Positions 1-6,524 of a DNA stretch of 7,177 bases are shown here, one piece after another. Source of the DNA: CANKHA01 sp035699705 (GTDB lineage Bacteria > Pseudomonadota > Alphaproteobacteria > Rhizobiales > Xanthobacteraceae); assembly GCA_035699705.1 (NCBI GenBank), contig DASSPI010000012.1, forward strand, positions 1-7,177. The letters run 5' to 3'. A model generated the notes under the pieces. That model searched no databases. It saw nothing but the letters and a program-made list of their open reading frames with translations, and was not told where the DNA came from. Positions within the stretch are counted from its first letter, which is position 1, and each line of letters begins with the position of its first letter. The position numbers and the translations under genes were made by a program.

Positions 1-2100
1 CAAGGCCACCGGTCCGCGCCCGGCGCGGTCCTCGACCATCATGCGAAAGCCGCCGGCATTGCCGATGCCGGCGACCGGCGGCGGCAGGATCACCCGCACC
101 AGCGCGTCCTGGATCGGGGCAAAACGCTTGAAAAGCTCGGCCTGAATGCCGGAGGCCGACTTCGCCCGGTCGCCCGCGCGCTTCTCGAACGGCTCCAGCA
201 CCAGGAAGATGGCGCCGGAATTGGAGGCCTGGCTGAAGGTGGCGCCGGAAAAACCGACGATATTGACCGCGCCCGAGACGCCCGGGGTCTCGAGCGCGAT
301 ATCGACCGCCCGGCGCAATACCTTGTCGGTGCGCGCGAGCGCGGCACCCGGCGGCAACTGCGCGGCAACGATGATGTAGCCGCGGTCAAGCTGCGGAATA
401 AAGCCCACGGGAGCCGCGCGAAACTCGAAAAATCCCAGCGCCAGCACGGTCGCATACACGGCGAGCATGATGCCGGCGATGCCGACGACGCGCGCGACCA
501 GCCGGCTATAGCCGTAGGAGAAAGCATTGAAGCCGCGGTTGAAAAGATGGAAGAATCCGTGCACCGGACGCATCCATTTCTTCCGGCCGCGCTCCTCGTG
601 CGGGCGCAGCAGCATCGCGCAGAGCGCCGGCGACAGCGTTAGCGATACCGTGAGCGAAATCAGCGTCGCGCCGGCTATGGTGAGCGCGAATTGGCGATAG
701 AACTGGCCGGAGATGCCGGTGATGAAGGCGGAAGGAATAAACACCGCCGACAGCACGAGCGAAATAGCGATCAACGCGGCGCCCACTTCGTTCATGCTGC
801 GGATCGCCGCCTCGCGCGGATTCATCCCGTTGGCGATGTTGCGCTCGACGTTCTCGACCACGACGATGGCATCGTCCACCACGATGCCGACGGCAAGCAC
901 CAGGCCGAACAAGGATAGATTGTTCAAGCTGAAGCCGAACAGCGACATGAAGAAGAACGTGCCGACGAGCGAGACCGGAATGGCGATGATCGGGATCACC
1001 GCCGCGCGCCAGGTCTGCAGGAACATGATGATGACGAGGACCACGAGCAGCACGGCGATGAAGATCGTCACCTGCACTTCGTCGACCGACTGCCGGATGA
1101 AGGTGGTCGGGTCATAGACGATGGCGTGCTTGATGCCGGTGGGGAAGCGGGTCGACAGCTGTTCCATCGTGGCGCGGATGGTCTTCGCGGTCGCCAGCGC
1201 ATTCGAGCCCGGGCGCTGGAAGATGGCGAGCGCCACCGCCGGATCGCGATTCAGATAGGAGTTGGAGCCGTAGTCCTGCGCCGCCAGCTCGACGCGGGCG
1301 ACGTTGCGAAGCCGCACCACCGCCCCCTGCGTCTGCTTCACCACGATATTGCCGAACTCCGCCGGGTCCGCGAGCCGGCCCTGCGTCTGCACGGAAACCT
1401 GGAACGCCAACTGATTTTCCACCGGCGGCTGGTTCAGCACGCCGGAGGCGACCTGGAGATTTTGGCCCTGGACGGCGGAAACGACGTCCTGCGCGGTCAG
1501 GCCGAGCGACTGCAGCCGGCCGGGATCCAGCCACACCCGCATGGAATAATCGCGGCTGCCGAACACGGTGATGGAGCCGACGCCGTCCACACGCGTCAGC
1601 GCGTCCTTGATCTCGAGGCTGGCGAAGTTCGAGACATAAAGCTGATCGCGCGATTTGTCCGGGGAGAACAAATGTACGACCATCATCAGATCGGGCGAGC
1701 TTTTGCCCACGGTGACCCCGATATTGCGCACGTCGGCGGGAAGCCGGGGCTGCGCGATGGCGACGCGGTTCTGTACCTGCACCTGGGCAATGTCGAGATT
1801 GACGCCGAGATCGAACGTGACGGCGATGGAGAAACGGCCGTCCGAGGTGGCGTTGGAGGAGATGTAGAGCATCCCTTCCACGCCATTGATCTGGTCCTCG
1901 ATCGGGGACACCACCGTGGACGCCACGATCTCCGCGCTGGCGCCGGGATATTGGCCGGATACGTTGATGGTGGGCGGCGCGATTTCGGGATATTGCGCCA
2001 CCGGCAGGCGGGCAAAGGACACGCCGCCAAGAATTACGATCACGATCGAGATAACCGCCGCGAAGATCGGGCGGTCGATGAAGAAATGCGAAATGCGCAT
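1..2100 (-). CDS. RND multidrug efflux permease, HAE1 (AcrB/MexF-type) family; C-terminal part beyond the window
   Basis: Inner-membrane, proton-driven antiporter that takes drugs or other amphiphiles from the membrane/periplasm and, as a trimer, passes them to an adaptor and an outer-membrane channel. The frame is open for 700 codons from ATG at 2100 to the left edge; full-length family members have about 1,030-1,060 residues, so roughly a third is missing only because the window ends. The N-terminus has the hallmark FIDRPIF (residues 6-12) followed by TM1. The large first periplasmic loop follows, then a TM2-TM4 block with SLNNLSLFGLVLAVG and VVDDAIVVVENVER. D409-D410 match the AcrB proton-relay pair D407-D408. 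TM7 is near residues 536-556, followed by the second periplasmic loop with GFIPQLDRGY. The partner Lys/Thr of the relay would lie off the edge. AGGG at 2109-2112 is a well-placed Shine-Dalgarno sequence. The gene begins 16 bases after the adaptor stop, so the two are cotranscribed. The TM4 wording is closer to MexF/OqxB/BepG than to AcrB. The substrate cannot be read from the sequence. Confidence 0.96.
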   Translation of the reverse strand, partial: MRISHFFIDRPIFAAVISIVIVILGGVSFARLPVAQYPEIAPPTINVSGQYPGASAEIVASTVVSPIEDQINGVEGMLYISSNATSDGRFSIAVTFDLGVNLDIAQVQVQNRVAIAQPRLPADVRNIGVTVGKSSPDLMMVVHLFSPDKSRDQLYVSNFASLEIKDALTRVDGVGSITVFGSRDYSMRVWLDPGRLQSLGLTAQDVVSAVQGQNLQVASGVLNQPPVENQLAFQVSVQTQGRLADPAEFGNIVVKQTQGAVVRLRNVARVELAAQDYGSNSYLNRDPAVALAIFQRPGSNALATAKTIRATMEQLSTRFPTGIKHAIVYDPTTFIRQSVDEVQVTIFIAVLLVVLVIIMFLQTWRAAVIPIIAIPVSLVGTFFFMSLFGFSLNNLSLFGLVLAVGIVVDDAIVVVENVERNIANGMNPREAAIRSMNEVGAALIAISLVLSAVFIPSAFITGISGQFYRQFALTIAGATLISLTVSLTLSPALCAMLLRPHEERGRKKWMRPVHGFFHLFNRGFNAFSYGYSRLVARVVGIAGIMLAVYATVLALGFFEFRAAPVGFIPQLDRGYIIVAAQLPPGAALARTDKVLRRAVDIALETPGVSGAVNIVGFSGATFSQASNSGAIFLVLEPFEKRAGDRAKSASGIQAELFKRFAPIQDALVRVILPPPVAGIGNAGGFRMMVEDRAGRGPVAL

Positions 2101-2116
2101 CGGCCTTGCCCTGTAA

Positions 2117-3292
2117 CTACTTGGCTGCGGCGGTCGGCGTGCCGGTTGCGGGCGGCGCGGCCCCTTCCTCCTGCGGCGTGACTTTCACGCCCGGCCGCAC
2201 GCGCATCAGGCCATTGACCACGACGCGGGAATCCGGCGTGAGCCCTTCGCGCACGACGCGCTTGTCGCCAACCGCCTGCCCGAGCGTCACATAGACTTGC
2301 TTTACCGAGTTATCCGGTTCCACGGTGAAAACGAATTTGCGCGCCTGGTCGGTGCCGATGGCGGCGTCCGGCACCAGCAGCGCTTCCGCCGGCGGGCCGG
2401 CGGGGATCTGCAGGCGGCCGAACATTCCTGGCACGAACAGCTCGTTCTTGTTGTCGAAGACCGCGCGGCCGCGAATGGTACCGGTACCGCGCTCGATGAC
2501 GTTGTCGACGAAGTCCATCGCGCCCTGATGCTTGAACTCCGGCTCGTCGACCAGGCGCAGCTTCACCGGCAGCGAAAACCCGCGCGCCGGCTGCTCGGCG
2601 TGCTGCCGCGCCACGCGGTCGTAGCGCAGCAGGGAAGCCTCATCGAAGGTGAATTCAAAGCGCATGGGATCGATGGACACGATCGTGGCGAGCAAGGTCG
2701 CGCCGGCGCCGCTTGCCACCAGGTTGCCCGGCGAGACCCGGCGGTCGCCGATGCGGCCGGCGATCGGCGCGCGCACTTCGGTGAATTCCAGATCGAGCTC
2801 GGCCTGGCGCACGAGGGCCTGATTGGCTGTAACCGAGGCCTCGGCATTGCGCTTGGTCTGGGCGCGCTGGTCGTAGACCTGTTCGGAAATGGCCTTGTCG
2901 CGCACCAGCTGCTGGGCGCGGGCGAGATCGCCTTCCGCGAAGGCAAGATTGGAGCGCGCGAGCAAGAGATTGGCGCGGGCCTGCGCCGCCGCGTTCTCGA
3001 AAGGACGGCGGTCGATGCTGAACAAAAGATCGCCCCTGGCGACGATCTGGCCGTCCTTGAAATGCACGGCCTCGAGCGTGCCCGCCACCCGGGCGCGGAC
3101 TTCGACCGCGTCCACCGCCACGAAGCGGCCGACATATTCATCCTGGTCGGTCACCATCTGCTTGGCCGGCGCGGCGATGGTAACCGCAGGCGGCGGCGGG
3201 GCGGCCTGCTGCTGATTCTCGCCACAGGCCGCCAACAGCGGCACAAGCACGAGCCACGGGGCAATAAAGCGCGATGAATTAAAGGAAATCAT
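2117..3292 (-). CDS. RND efflux periplasmic adaptor (membrane fusion protein), lipoprotein, MexE/AcrA type
   Basis: Periplasmic adaptor that joins the RND permease to a TolC-like outer-membrane channel. It has 391 residues, normal for the family. The N-terminus is a lipoprotein signal: a hydrophobic stretch ending in the lipobox LAAC, with C23 as the lipidated residue, then a Pro/Ala-rich linker. Domains in order: first half of the biotinyl-lipoyl domain (about residues 60-95, with RVAGTL and GDLLFSID); an antiparallel alpha-hairpin (about 98-168); the second lipoyl half (TEVRAPIAGRIG, 171-182); then beta-barrel and membrane-proximal domains. The hairpin tip carries R125, L129 and S136, spaced as in the R-x3-L-x6-S motif through which AcrA-like adaptors contact TolC. 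The start is the first ATG after an in-frame stop at 3305-3307; its Shine-Dalgarno sequence is weak. It lies 16 bases upstream of the permease and 58 bases downstream of murJ on the same strand. No TetR, LysR or MarR regulator and no outer-membrane factor is seen in the window, so the channel may be shared or lie past the left edge. Confidence 0.95.
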   Translation of the reverse strand: MISFNSSRFIAPWLVLVPLLAACGENQQQAAPPPPAVTIAAPAKQMVTDQDEYVGRFVAVDAVEVRARVAGTLEAVHFKDGQIVARGDLLFSIDRRPFENAAAQARANLLLARSNLAFAEGDLARAQQLVRDKAISEQVYDQRAQTKRNAEASVTANQALVRQAELDLEFTEVRAPIAGRIGDRRVSPGNLVASGAGATLLATIVSIDPMRFEFTFDEASLLRYDRVARQHAEQPARGFSLPVKLRLVDEPEFKHQGAMDFVDNVIERGTGTIRGRAVFDNKNELFVPGMFGRLQIPAGPPAEALLVPDAAIGTDQARKFVFTVEPDNSVKQVYVTLGQAVGDKRVVREGLTPDSRVVVNGLMRVRPGVKVTPQEEGAAPPATGTPTAAAK

Positions 3293-3350
3293 TGGCGTCT
3301 TGGATTAAGGGCCCGACGATCGCACAAAGGTAGGCGCTTGACGCGCCCGA

Positions 3351-4895
3351 TTAAAGAGGCGGTTCGGCGGGCGGGCGGAAAGCCGCAAGCCATTGCCGCC
3401 CGAACAGCGCCAGCACAACACCGCCATAGACCACCGCGCCAATCGCGATAAGCAGCGCCAGCCGGGCTTCGTCGCGCAAGGCCACGTCATCATGCACCCA
3501 GTGCGCGGCGAGAAATTGACCGAGCCAAAGCGCGCACCCTAGCGCGATACCGGCTGCCGCAATTTTAAGCATCGCTCGCCGCAAGTCGGGATCGAGGCCG
3601 ATCAGGCCCCGCCGCCCCGCCAGCCACAACACCAAAGCCAGATTGATCCAGGCGCCGATCGAGGTGGCGAGCGCCAGCCCCACCTGCGCCAGCGATCCCA
3701 CCAGCAGGAACTTGAAGCCGATATTGACCCCGGCCGCGGTGAGCGCCGCCTTCACCGGGTTGGCGGTGTCACCGCGCGCGAAGAAAGTGGCGACCACGCT
3801 GCGGATGAGCACGAAGGGAACGAGCCCGAGCGCATAGGCGGCGAGCGTCTGCCCGGCCGCCACCGCGTCGGCGGAGGTGAAGGCGCCGCGGGCGAACAGC
3901 GCGCGCATGATCTGCTCGGGCACGATCAGGAAAGCGGCGACGCAGGGAACGGAAAGCAGCAGCGTCAGCTCGATGGCGCGGTTCTGCGCGCGGCGTGCAC
4001 CAATTTCATCGCCGGCCGCAATGCGGCGCGCCATTTCCGGCAGCACCACCGTGCCGGCGGCGATGCCGATCACGCCGATCGGCAACTGATTGAGCCGATC
4101 GGCATAATACAGCGCCGACAGCGCACCGGTGGCGAGGAAGCTCGCGATGATGGTGTCGGCGAAGAGCGCGAGCTGCACGCCGGCGGAGCCGACGGTGGCC
4201 GGACCGAGCGCGCGGAAGAATTTTCGCACATCGAGATCGAAGCTGGGCCAGCGGAACCACGGCTTCACGCCGGCGCGGCGGGCGTCGCCGGCGAGCAGGA
4301 GGAATTCAAGCACGCCGGCGAGCAGCACGCCCCAGGCAGCCGCATGCCCGGCGGTCTGGAAAGACGCCGCCATCGCCAATGTCATCATCATGGAAAGATT
4401 CAGCAGGATGGGCGCCGCGGCGGCGGCGGCGAAACGATGCAGCGCATTGAGGATTCCGCCATAAAGCGTCACCAGCGTCACCAGCAGCAGATAAGGAAAA
4501 GTGATGCGGGTCATCTCCACCGCGAGCGGAAAGCGGGTCGGATCGTCGTTGAAGCCGGGGGCCAGCAGCGCGATCACCTCGGGGGTGAAGACCAGCGCCG
4601 TCACCAGCAGCACGACCTGGCTCAGCAGCAACAGCGTGAAAATACGGTCGGCGAAGACGCGGGCCGGATCCGCACCGCCCTGCTCGCGGATGCGCGCATA
4701 AGCCGGAACGAAGGCGGCATTGAAGGCGCCTTCCGCAAAAATGGCCCGGAAATGATTGGGCAGGCGCAGCGCGACGAAAAAGGCGTCGGCCACCGGCCCG
4801 GCGCCCAGGATCGCCGCCAGCATGATGTCGCGGATAAAGCCGGTAACCCGCGACACCAGCGTCAGGCCGCCAACGGTTAGAATGCGCTCGATCAT
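3351..4895 (-). CDS. murJ: Lipid II flippase MurJ (MviN), MOP superfamily
   Basis: Inner-membrane flippase that moves the lipid-linked peptidoglycan precursor lipid II from the cytoplasmic to the periplasmic face. It has 514 residues, the usual length, and is rich in membrane segments (14 expected for the family). The N-terminus carries the family signature ILTVGGLTLVSRVTGFIRD, then ADAFFVALRLPNHFRAIFAE and GAFNAAFVPAY. Residues matching those essential in E. coli MurJ are present: R16, R22, D37 and R50 (E. coli R18, R24, D39, R52), and D266-R267 in YYADRL (E. coli D269-R270). All point to an active protein. ATG at 4895 puts the signature at the expected distance from the N-terminus and is preceded by GGAAG at 4900-4904, slightly close to the start. 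It diverges from the GDP-mannose gene and is followed after 58 bases by the efflux adaptor. In many Rhizobiales murJ instead sits between glnD and trpS, so this placement is unusual. A second murJ copy elsewhere cannot be excluded. Confidence 0.97.
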   Translation of the reverse strand: MIERILTVGGLTLVSRVTGFIRDIMLAAILGAGPVADAFFVALRLPNHFRAIFAEGAFNAAFVPAYARIREQGGADPARVFADRIFTLLLLSQVVLLVTALVFTPEVIALLAPGFNDDPTRFPLAVEMTRITFPYLLLVTLVTLYGGILNALHRFAAAAAAPILLNLSMMMTLAMAASFQTAGHAAAWGVLLAGVLEFLLLAGDARRAGVKPWFRWPSFDLDVRKFFRALGPATVGSAGVQLALFADTIIASFLATGALSALYYADRLNQLPIGVIGIAAGTVVLPEMARRIAAGDEIGARRAQNRAIELTLLLSVPCVAAFLIVPEQIMRALFARGAFTSADAVAAGQTLAAYALGLVPFVLIRSVVATFFARGDTANPVKAALTAAGVNIGFKFLLVGSLAQVGLALATSIGAWINLALVLWLAGRRGLIGLDPDLRRAMLKIAAAGIALGCALWLGQFLAAHWVHDDVALRDEARLALLIAIGAVVYGGVVLALFGRQWLAAFRPPAEPPL

Positions 4896-4988
4896 TAAGC
4901 TTCCATGTGAAATAAACCCGCTGGCTGTTGCGAAAATCGCTACATTTCGGTTGTCGCAACAACAGACTACACGGACAGCGAATCAATA
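4896..4988. promoter_or_regulatory. Divergent intergenic control region with nested inverted repeats
   Basis: These 93 bases separate the divergent starts of murJ (minus) and the GDP-mannose gene (plus), so promoters for both are expected here. The region is visibly more AT-rich than the flanking genes. It contains an exact 8-base inverted repeat, TGTTGCGA at 4926-4933 and TCGCAACA at 4954-4961. The left arm overlaps a short dyad, GCGA-AAA-TCGC at 4930-4940. The right arm overlaps another, GTTGT-CGCA-ACAAC at 4950-4963. These could be regulator-binding half-sites or competing hairpins in a leader. I could not assign -35 and -10 boxes with confidence on either strand, so promoter positions are inferred only from gene orientation. 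Confidence 0.45.
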
Positions 4989-6413
4989 GTGCCCACGGCC
5001 CCTGCCCCCATCGTACCCGTTCTTCTCGCCGGCGGCGCGGGCACGCGGCTATGGCCGGTGTCGCGTGATGCGCTGCCCAAGCAGTTCCTGCCGCTGGTCG
5101 GCCCGCTCTCGACCTACCAGCAGGCCCTGCAACGGGTGGCCGACCAGACCACCTTTGCCGCGCCGATTGTGATGACTGGCGGGCAATTCCATTTCTTCGC
5201 CCGCCACCAGGCGGAGAAATGCGGCCTGGAAGCCACGATCGTGATCGAGCCGCTGCGCCGGGATTCCGCCGCTGCCATCGCGGCCGCTGCCGTGTTGGCG
5301 ATGCAGCAGGATGCGGACGCGGTGGTGCTCACGCTCGCCGCCGATCATGTCATGCTGGACGCGGAGCTTTTCGCGCAAGCCTGCCATGCGGGGCGGGAAG
5401 CTGCCGACGCCGGGCATATCGTCACCTTCGGCATCAAGCCGACGCAGCCGAAAACGAGCTACGGTTACATCCTGCGCGGCAAGCCGCTCGGGCCGAAGGA
5501 CGCCTACAAGGTAGAAAAATTCGTCGAGAAGCCGGATGCCGCCACCGCCGCGCGCTACATCGCGCAAGGCTATCTCTGGAATTCCGGAAATTTCCTGTTC
5601 CGCGCCGATGTATTGCTGGCGGAGCTCAGGCGTTTCGAGCCTACCCTGGTCGAAGCCGTGCAAGCATCTGTGGCGGCGGCGACCACAGATCTCAGCTTCC
5701 TGCGGCTTGACCCGGATGCCTTCGCGCGCGCGCCGCAAAAATCCATCGACTATGCGCTGATGGAGAAGACCGACCGCGCGGCGGTGGTGGAAGCACATTA
5801 CCGCTGGTCGGATATCGGCAGCTGGGACGCGGTGTTCGACGTAGGCACACGCGATGCCGCCGGTAACGCGGTGCAGGGCCAGGTGGTTACCATCGACGCG
5901 ACCGATTGCATCATCCATTCGGACGATCGGCTCACCGCTGTCGTCGGCGTCAAGGACCTCGTGGTGGTCTCCACCACCGACGCGGTGCTGGTGATCCCGC
6001 GCGAGCGCGCGGAGCAGGTGCGCGAGCTGGTGGAGAAGCTGAAATCTGCGAAGCGCCCGGAGGCGACAAATCACCGCCGCGTTTATCGTCCCTGGGGCTA
6101 TTACGAGTCGATCGACGCCGGCGAGCGCTTCCAGGTCAAGCGCATCGTGGTGCGGGAAACCGGCATGCTGTCCTTGCAGAAGCACCAGCACCGCGCCGAG
6201 CATTGGGTGGTGGTGCGCGGCACCGCCGAGGTCACCATCGGCAAGGAGCAGCGCATCGTGCATGAGAACGAGTCGATCTATATCCCGATCGGCTCCGTGC
6301 ACCGCCTCGCCAACCATGGCAAGATCCCGCTTGAGCTGATCGAGGTACAGACCGGCAGCTATCTCGGCGAGGACGACATCGTCCGCCTGGACGATATTTA
6401 TAAGCGGAGCTGA
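4989..6413 (+). CDS. manC: Bifunctional mannose-1-phosphate guanylyltransferase / mannose-6-phosphate isomerase (type II; ManC/AlgA/XanB family)
   Basis: Cytoplasmic enzyme that converts fructose-6-P to mannose-6-P and couples mannose-1-P with GTP to give GDP-mannose, the donor for mannose-containing polysaccharides and precursor of GDP-fucose, GDP-rhamnose and similar sugars. A phosphomannomutase, not seen here, is needed between the two steps. It has 474 residues, as usual for the fused type. The N-terminal nucleotidyltransferase domain (about 8-290) has LLAGGAGTRLWPVSR (12-26), K31 before QFLPL, FVEKP (178-182), SIDYALMEK (252-260) and WSDIGSWD (273-280). The C-terminal cupin isomerase domain starts at RPWG (367). 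It has motif 1 QKHQHRAEHW with likely metal ligands H399, H401 and E404, and motif 2 PIGSVHRLAN with H438 and N442. The start is GTG: no in-frame ATG lies between the upstream stop (4908-4910) and the nucleotide-binding loop. Its Shine-Dalgarno sequence is weak (GGA at 4973-4975). It is transcribed alone in the window and ends in a convergent region. The symbol follows the family; algA or xanB would be equally defensible. Confidence 0.95.
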   Translation: MPTAPAPIVPVLLAGGAGTRLWPVSRDALPKQFLPLVGPLSTYQQALQRVADQTTFAAPIVMTGGQFHFFARHQAEKCGLEATIVIEPLRRDSAAAIAAAAVLAMQQDADAVVLTLAADHVMLDAELFAQACHAGREAADAGHIVTFGIKPTQPKTSYGYILRGKPLGPKDAYKVEKFVEKPDAATAARYIAQGYLWNSGNFLFRADVLLAELRRFEPTLVEAVQASVAAATTDLSFLRLDPDAFARAPQKSIDYALMEKTDRAAVVEAHYRWSDIGSWDAVFDVGTRDAAGNAVQGQVVTIDATDCIIHSDDRLTAVVGVKDLVVVSTTDAVLVIPRERAEQVRELVEKLKSAKRPEATNHRRVYRPWGYYESIDAGERFQVKRIVVRETGMLSLQKHQHRAEHWVVVRGTAEVTIGKEQRIVHENESIYIPIGSVHRLANHGKIPLELIEVQTGSYLGEDDIVRLDDIYKRS

Positions 6414-6430
6414 GAAGAACGGCCCATCCG

Positions 6431-6504
6431 TTGTCATGGCCGGGCTTGTCCCGGCCATCCACGTTTTATCGGCGGCCAAAGACATTGATGCCCGGCATGA
6501 CGAC
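6431..6504. repeat. REP-like dispersed palindromic element of the Rhizobiales type, degenerate right half
   Basis: The left half is a perfect hairpin: ATGGCCGGG at 6436-6444, loop CTTGT, CCCGGCCAT at 6450-6458. The right half, CCCGGCATGAC at 6491-6501, is an imperfect inverted copy of GTCATGGCCGGG at 6433-6444. The inner flanks also partly mirror each other (GTTTT near 6463-6467 against AAAGAC at 6478-6483), giving one long imperfect palindrome. From memory, the left half matches a very common intergenic repeat in Bradyrhizobium and relatives, whose chance translations read MDGRDKPGHD or MAGTSPAMT; both appear here. The right half seems to have lost the loop portion found in fuller copies. 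It sits between two convergent genes, the usual place for such elements. Family membership is recalled, not searched. Confidence 0.75.
6436..6467 (+). terminator. Probable rho-independent-like terminator after the GDP-mannose gene
   Basis: A GC-rich stem of 9 perfect base pairs with a 5-base loop (6436-6458) is followed after five bases by TTTT at 6464-6467. It starts 22 bases after the manC stop codon. The T run is short and slightly displaced, so it is weaker than a textbook terminator, but the position between convergent genes supports the role. The hairpin also forms on the minus-strand transcript of the aminotransferase gene, without a T run. It is part of the palindromic repeat element. 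Confidence 0.5.
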
Positions 6505-6524
6505 ATCACCAGTCTTGGACAAGT

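Noticed and set aside
1126..2181. A 351-codon open frame on the plus strand, antisense to the RND permease and the adaptor end.
   Set aside because: It overlaps a frame with unmistakable RND motifs open for 700 codons; the antisense product resembles nothing known to me.
2297..3277. A 326-codon open frame on the plus strand, antisense to the adaptor gene.
   Set aside because: The translation is rich in R, H, G and A with no family motif, whereas the opposite strand has a complete adaptor with lipobox and RLS motif.
3333..3347. Small inverted repeat GGCGC-TTGAC-GCGCC downstream of murJ as a terminator.
   Set aside because: The stem has only five pairs and no T run follows on the murJ strand; such short GC stems are expected by chance at this base composition.
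5049..6509. A 486-codon open frame on the minus strand, antisense to manC.
   Set aside because: It mirrors a gene with complete catalytic motifs, starts inside the palindromic repeat, and its translation has no recognisable domain; long antisense frames are common in high-GC coding DNA.
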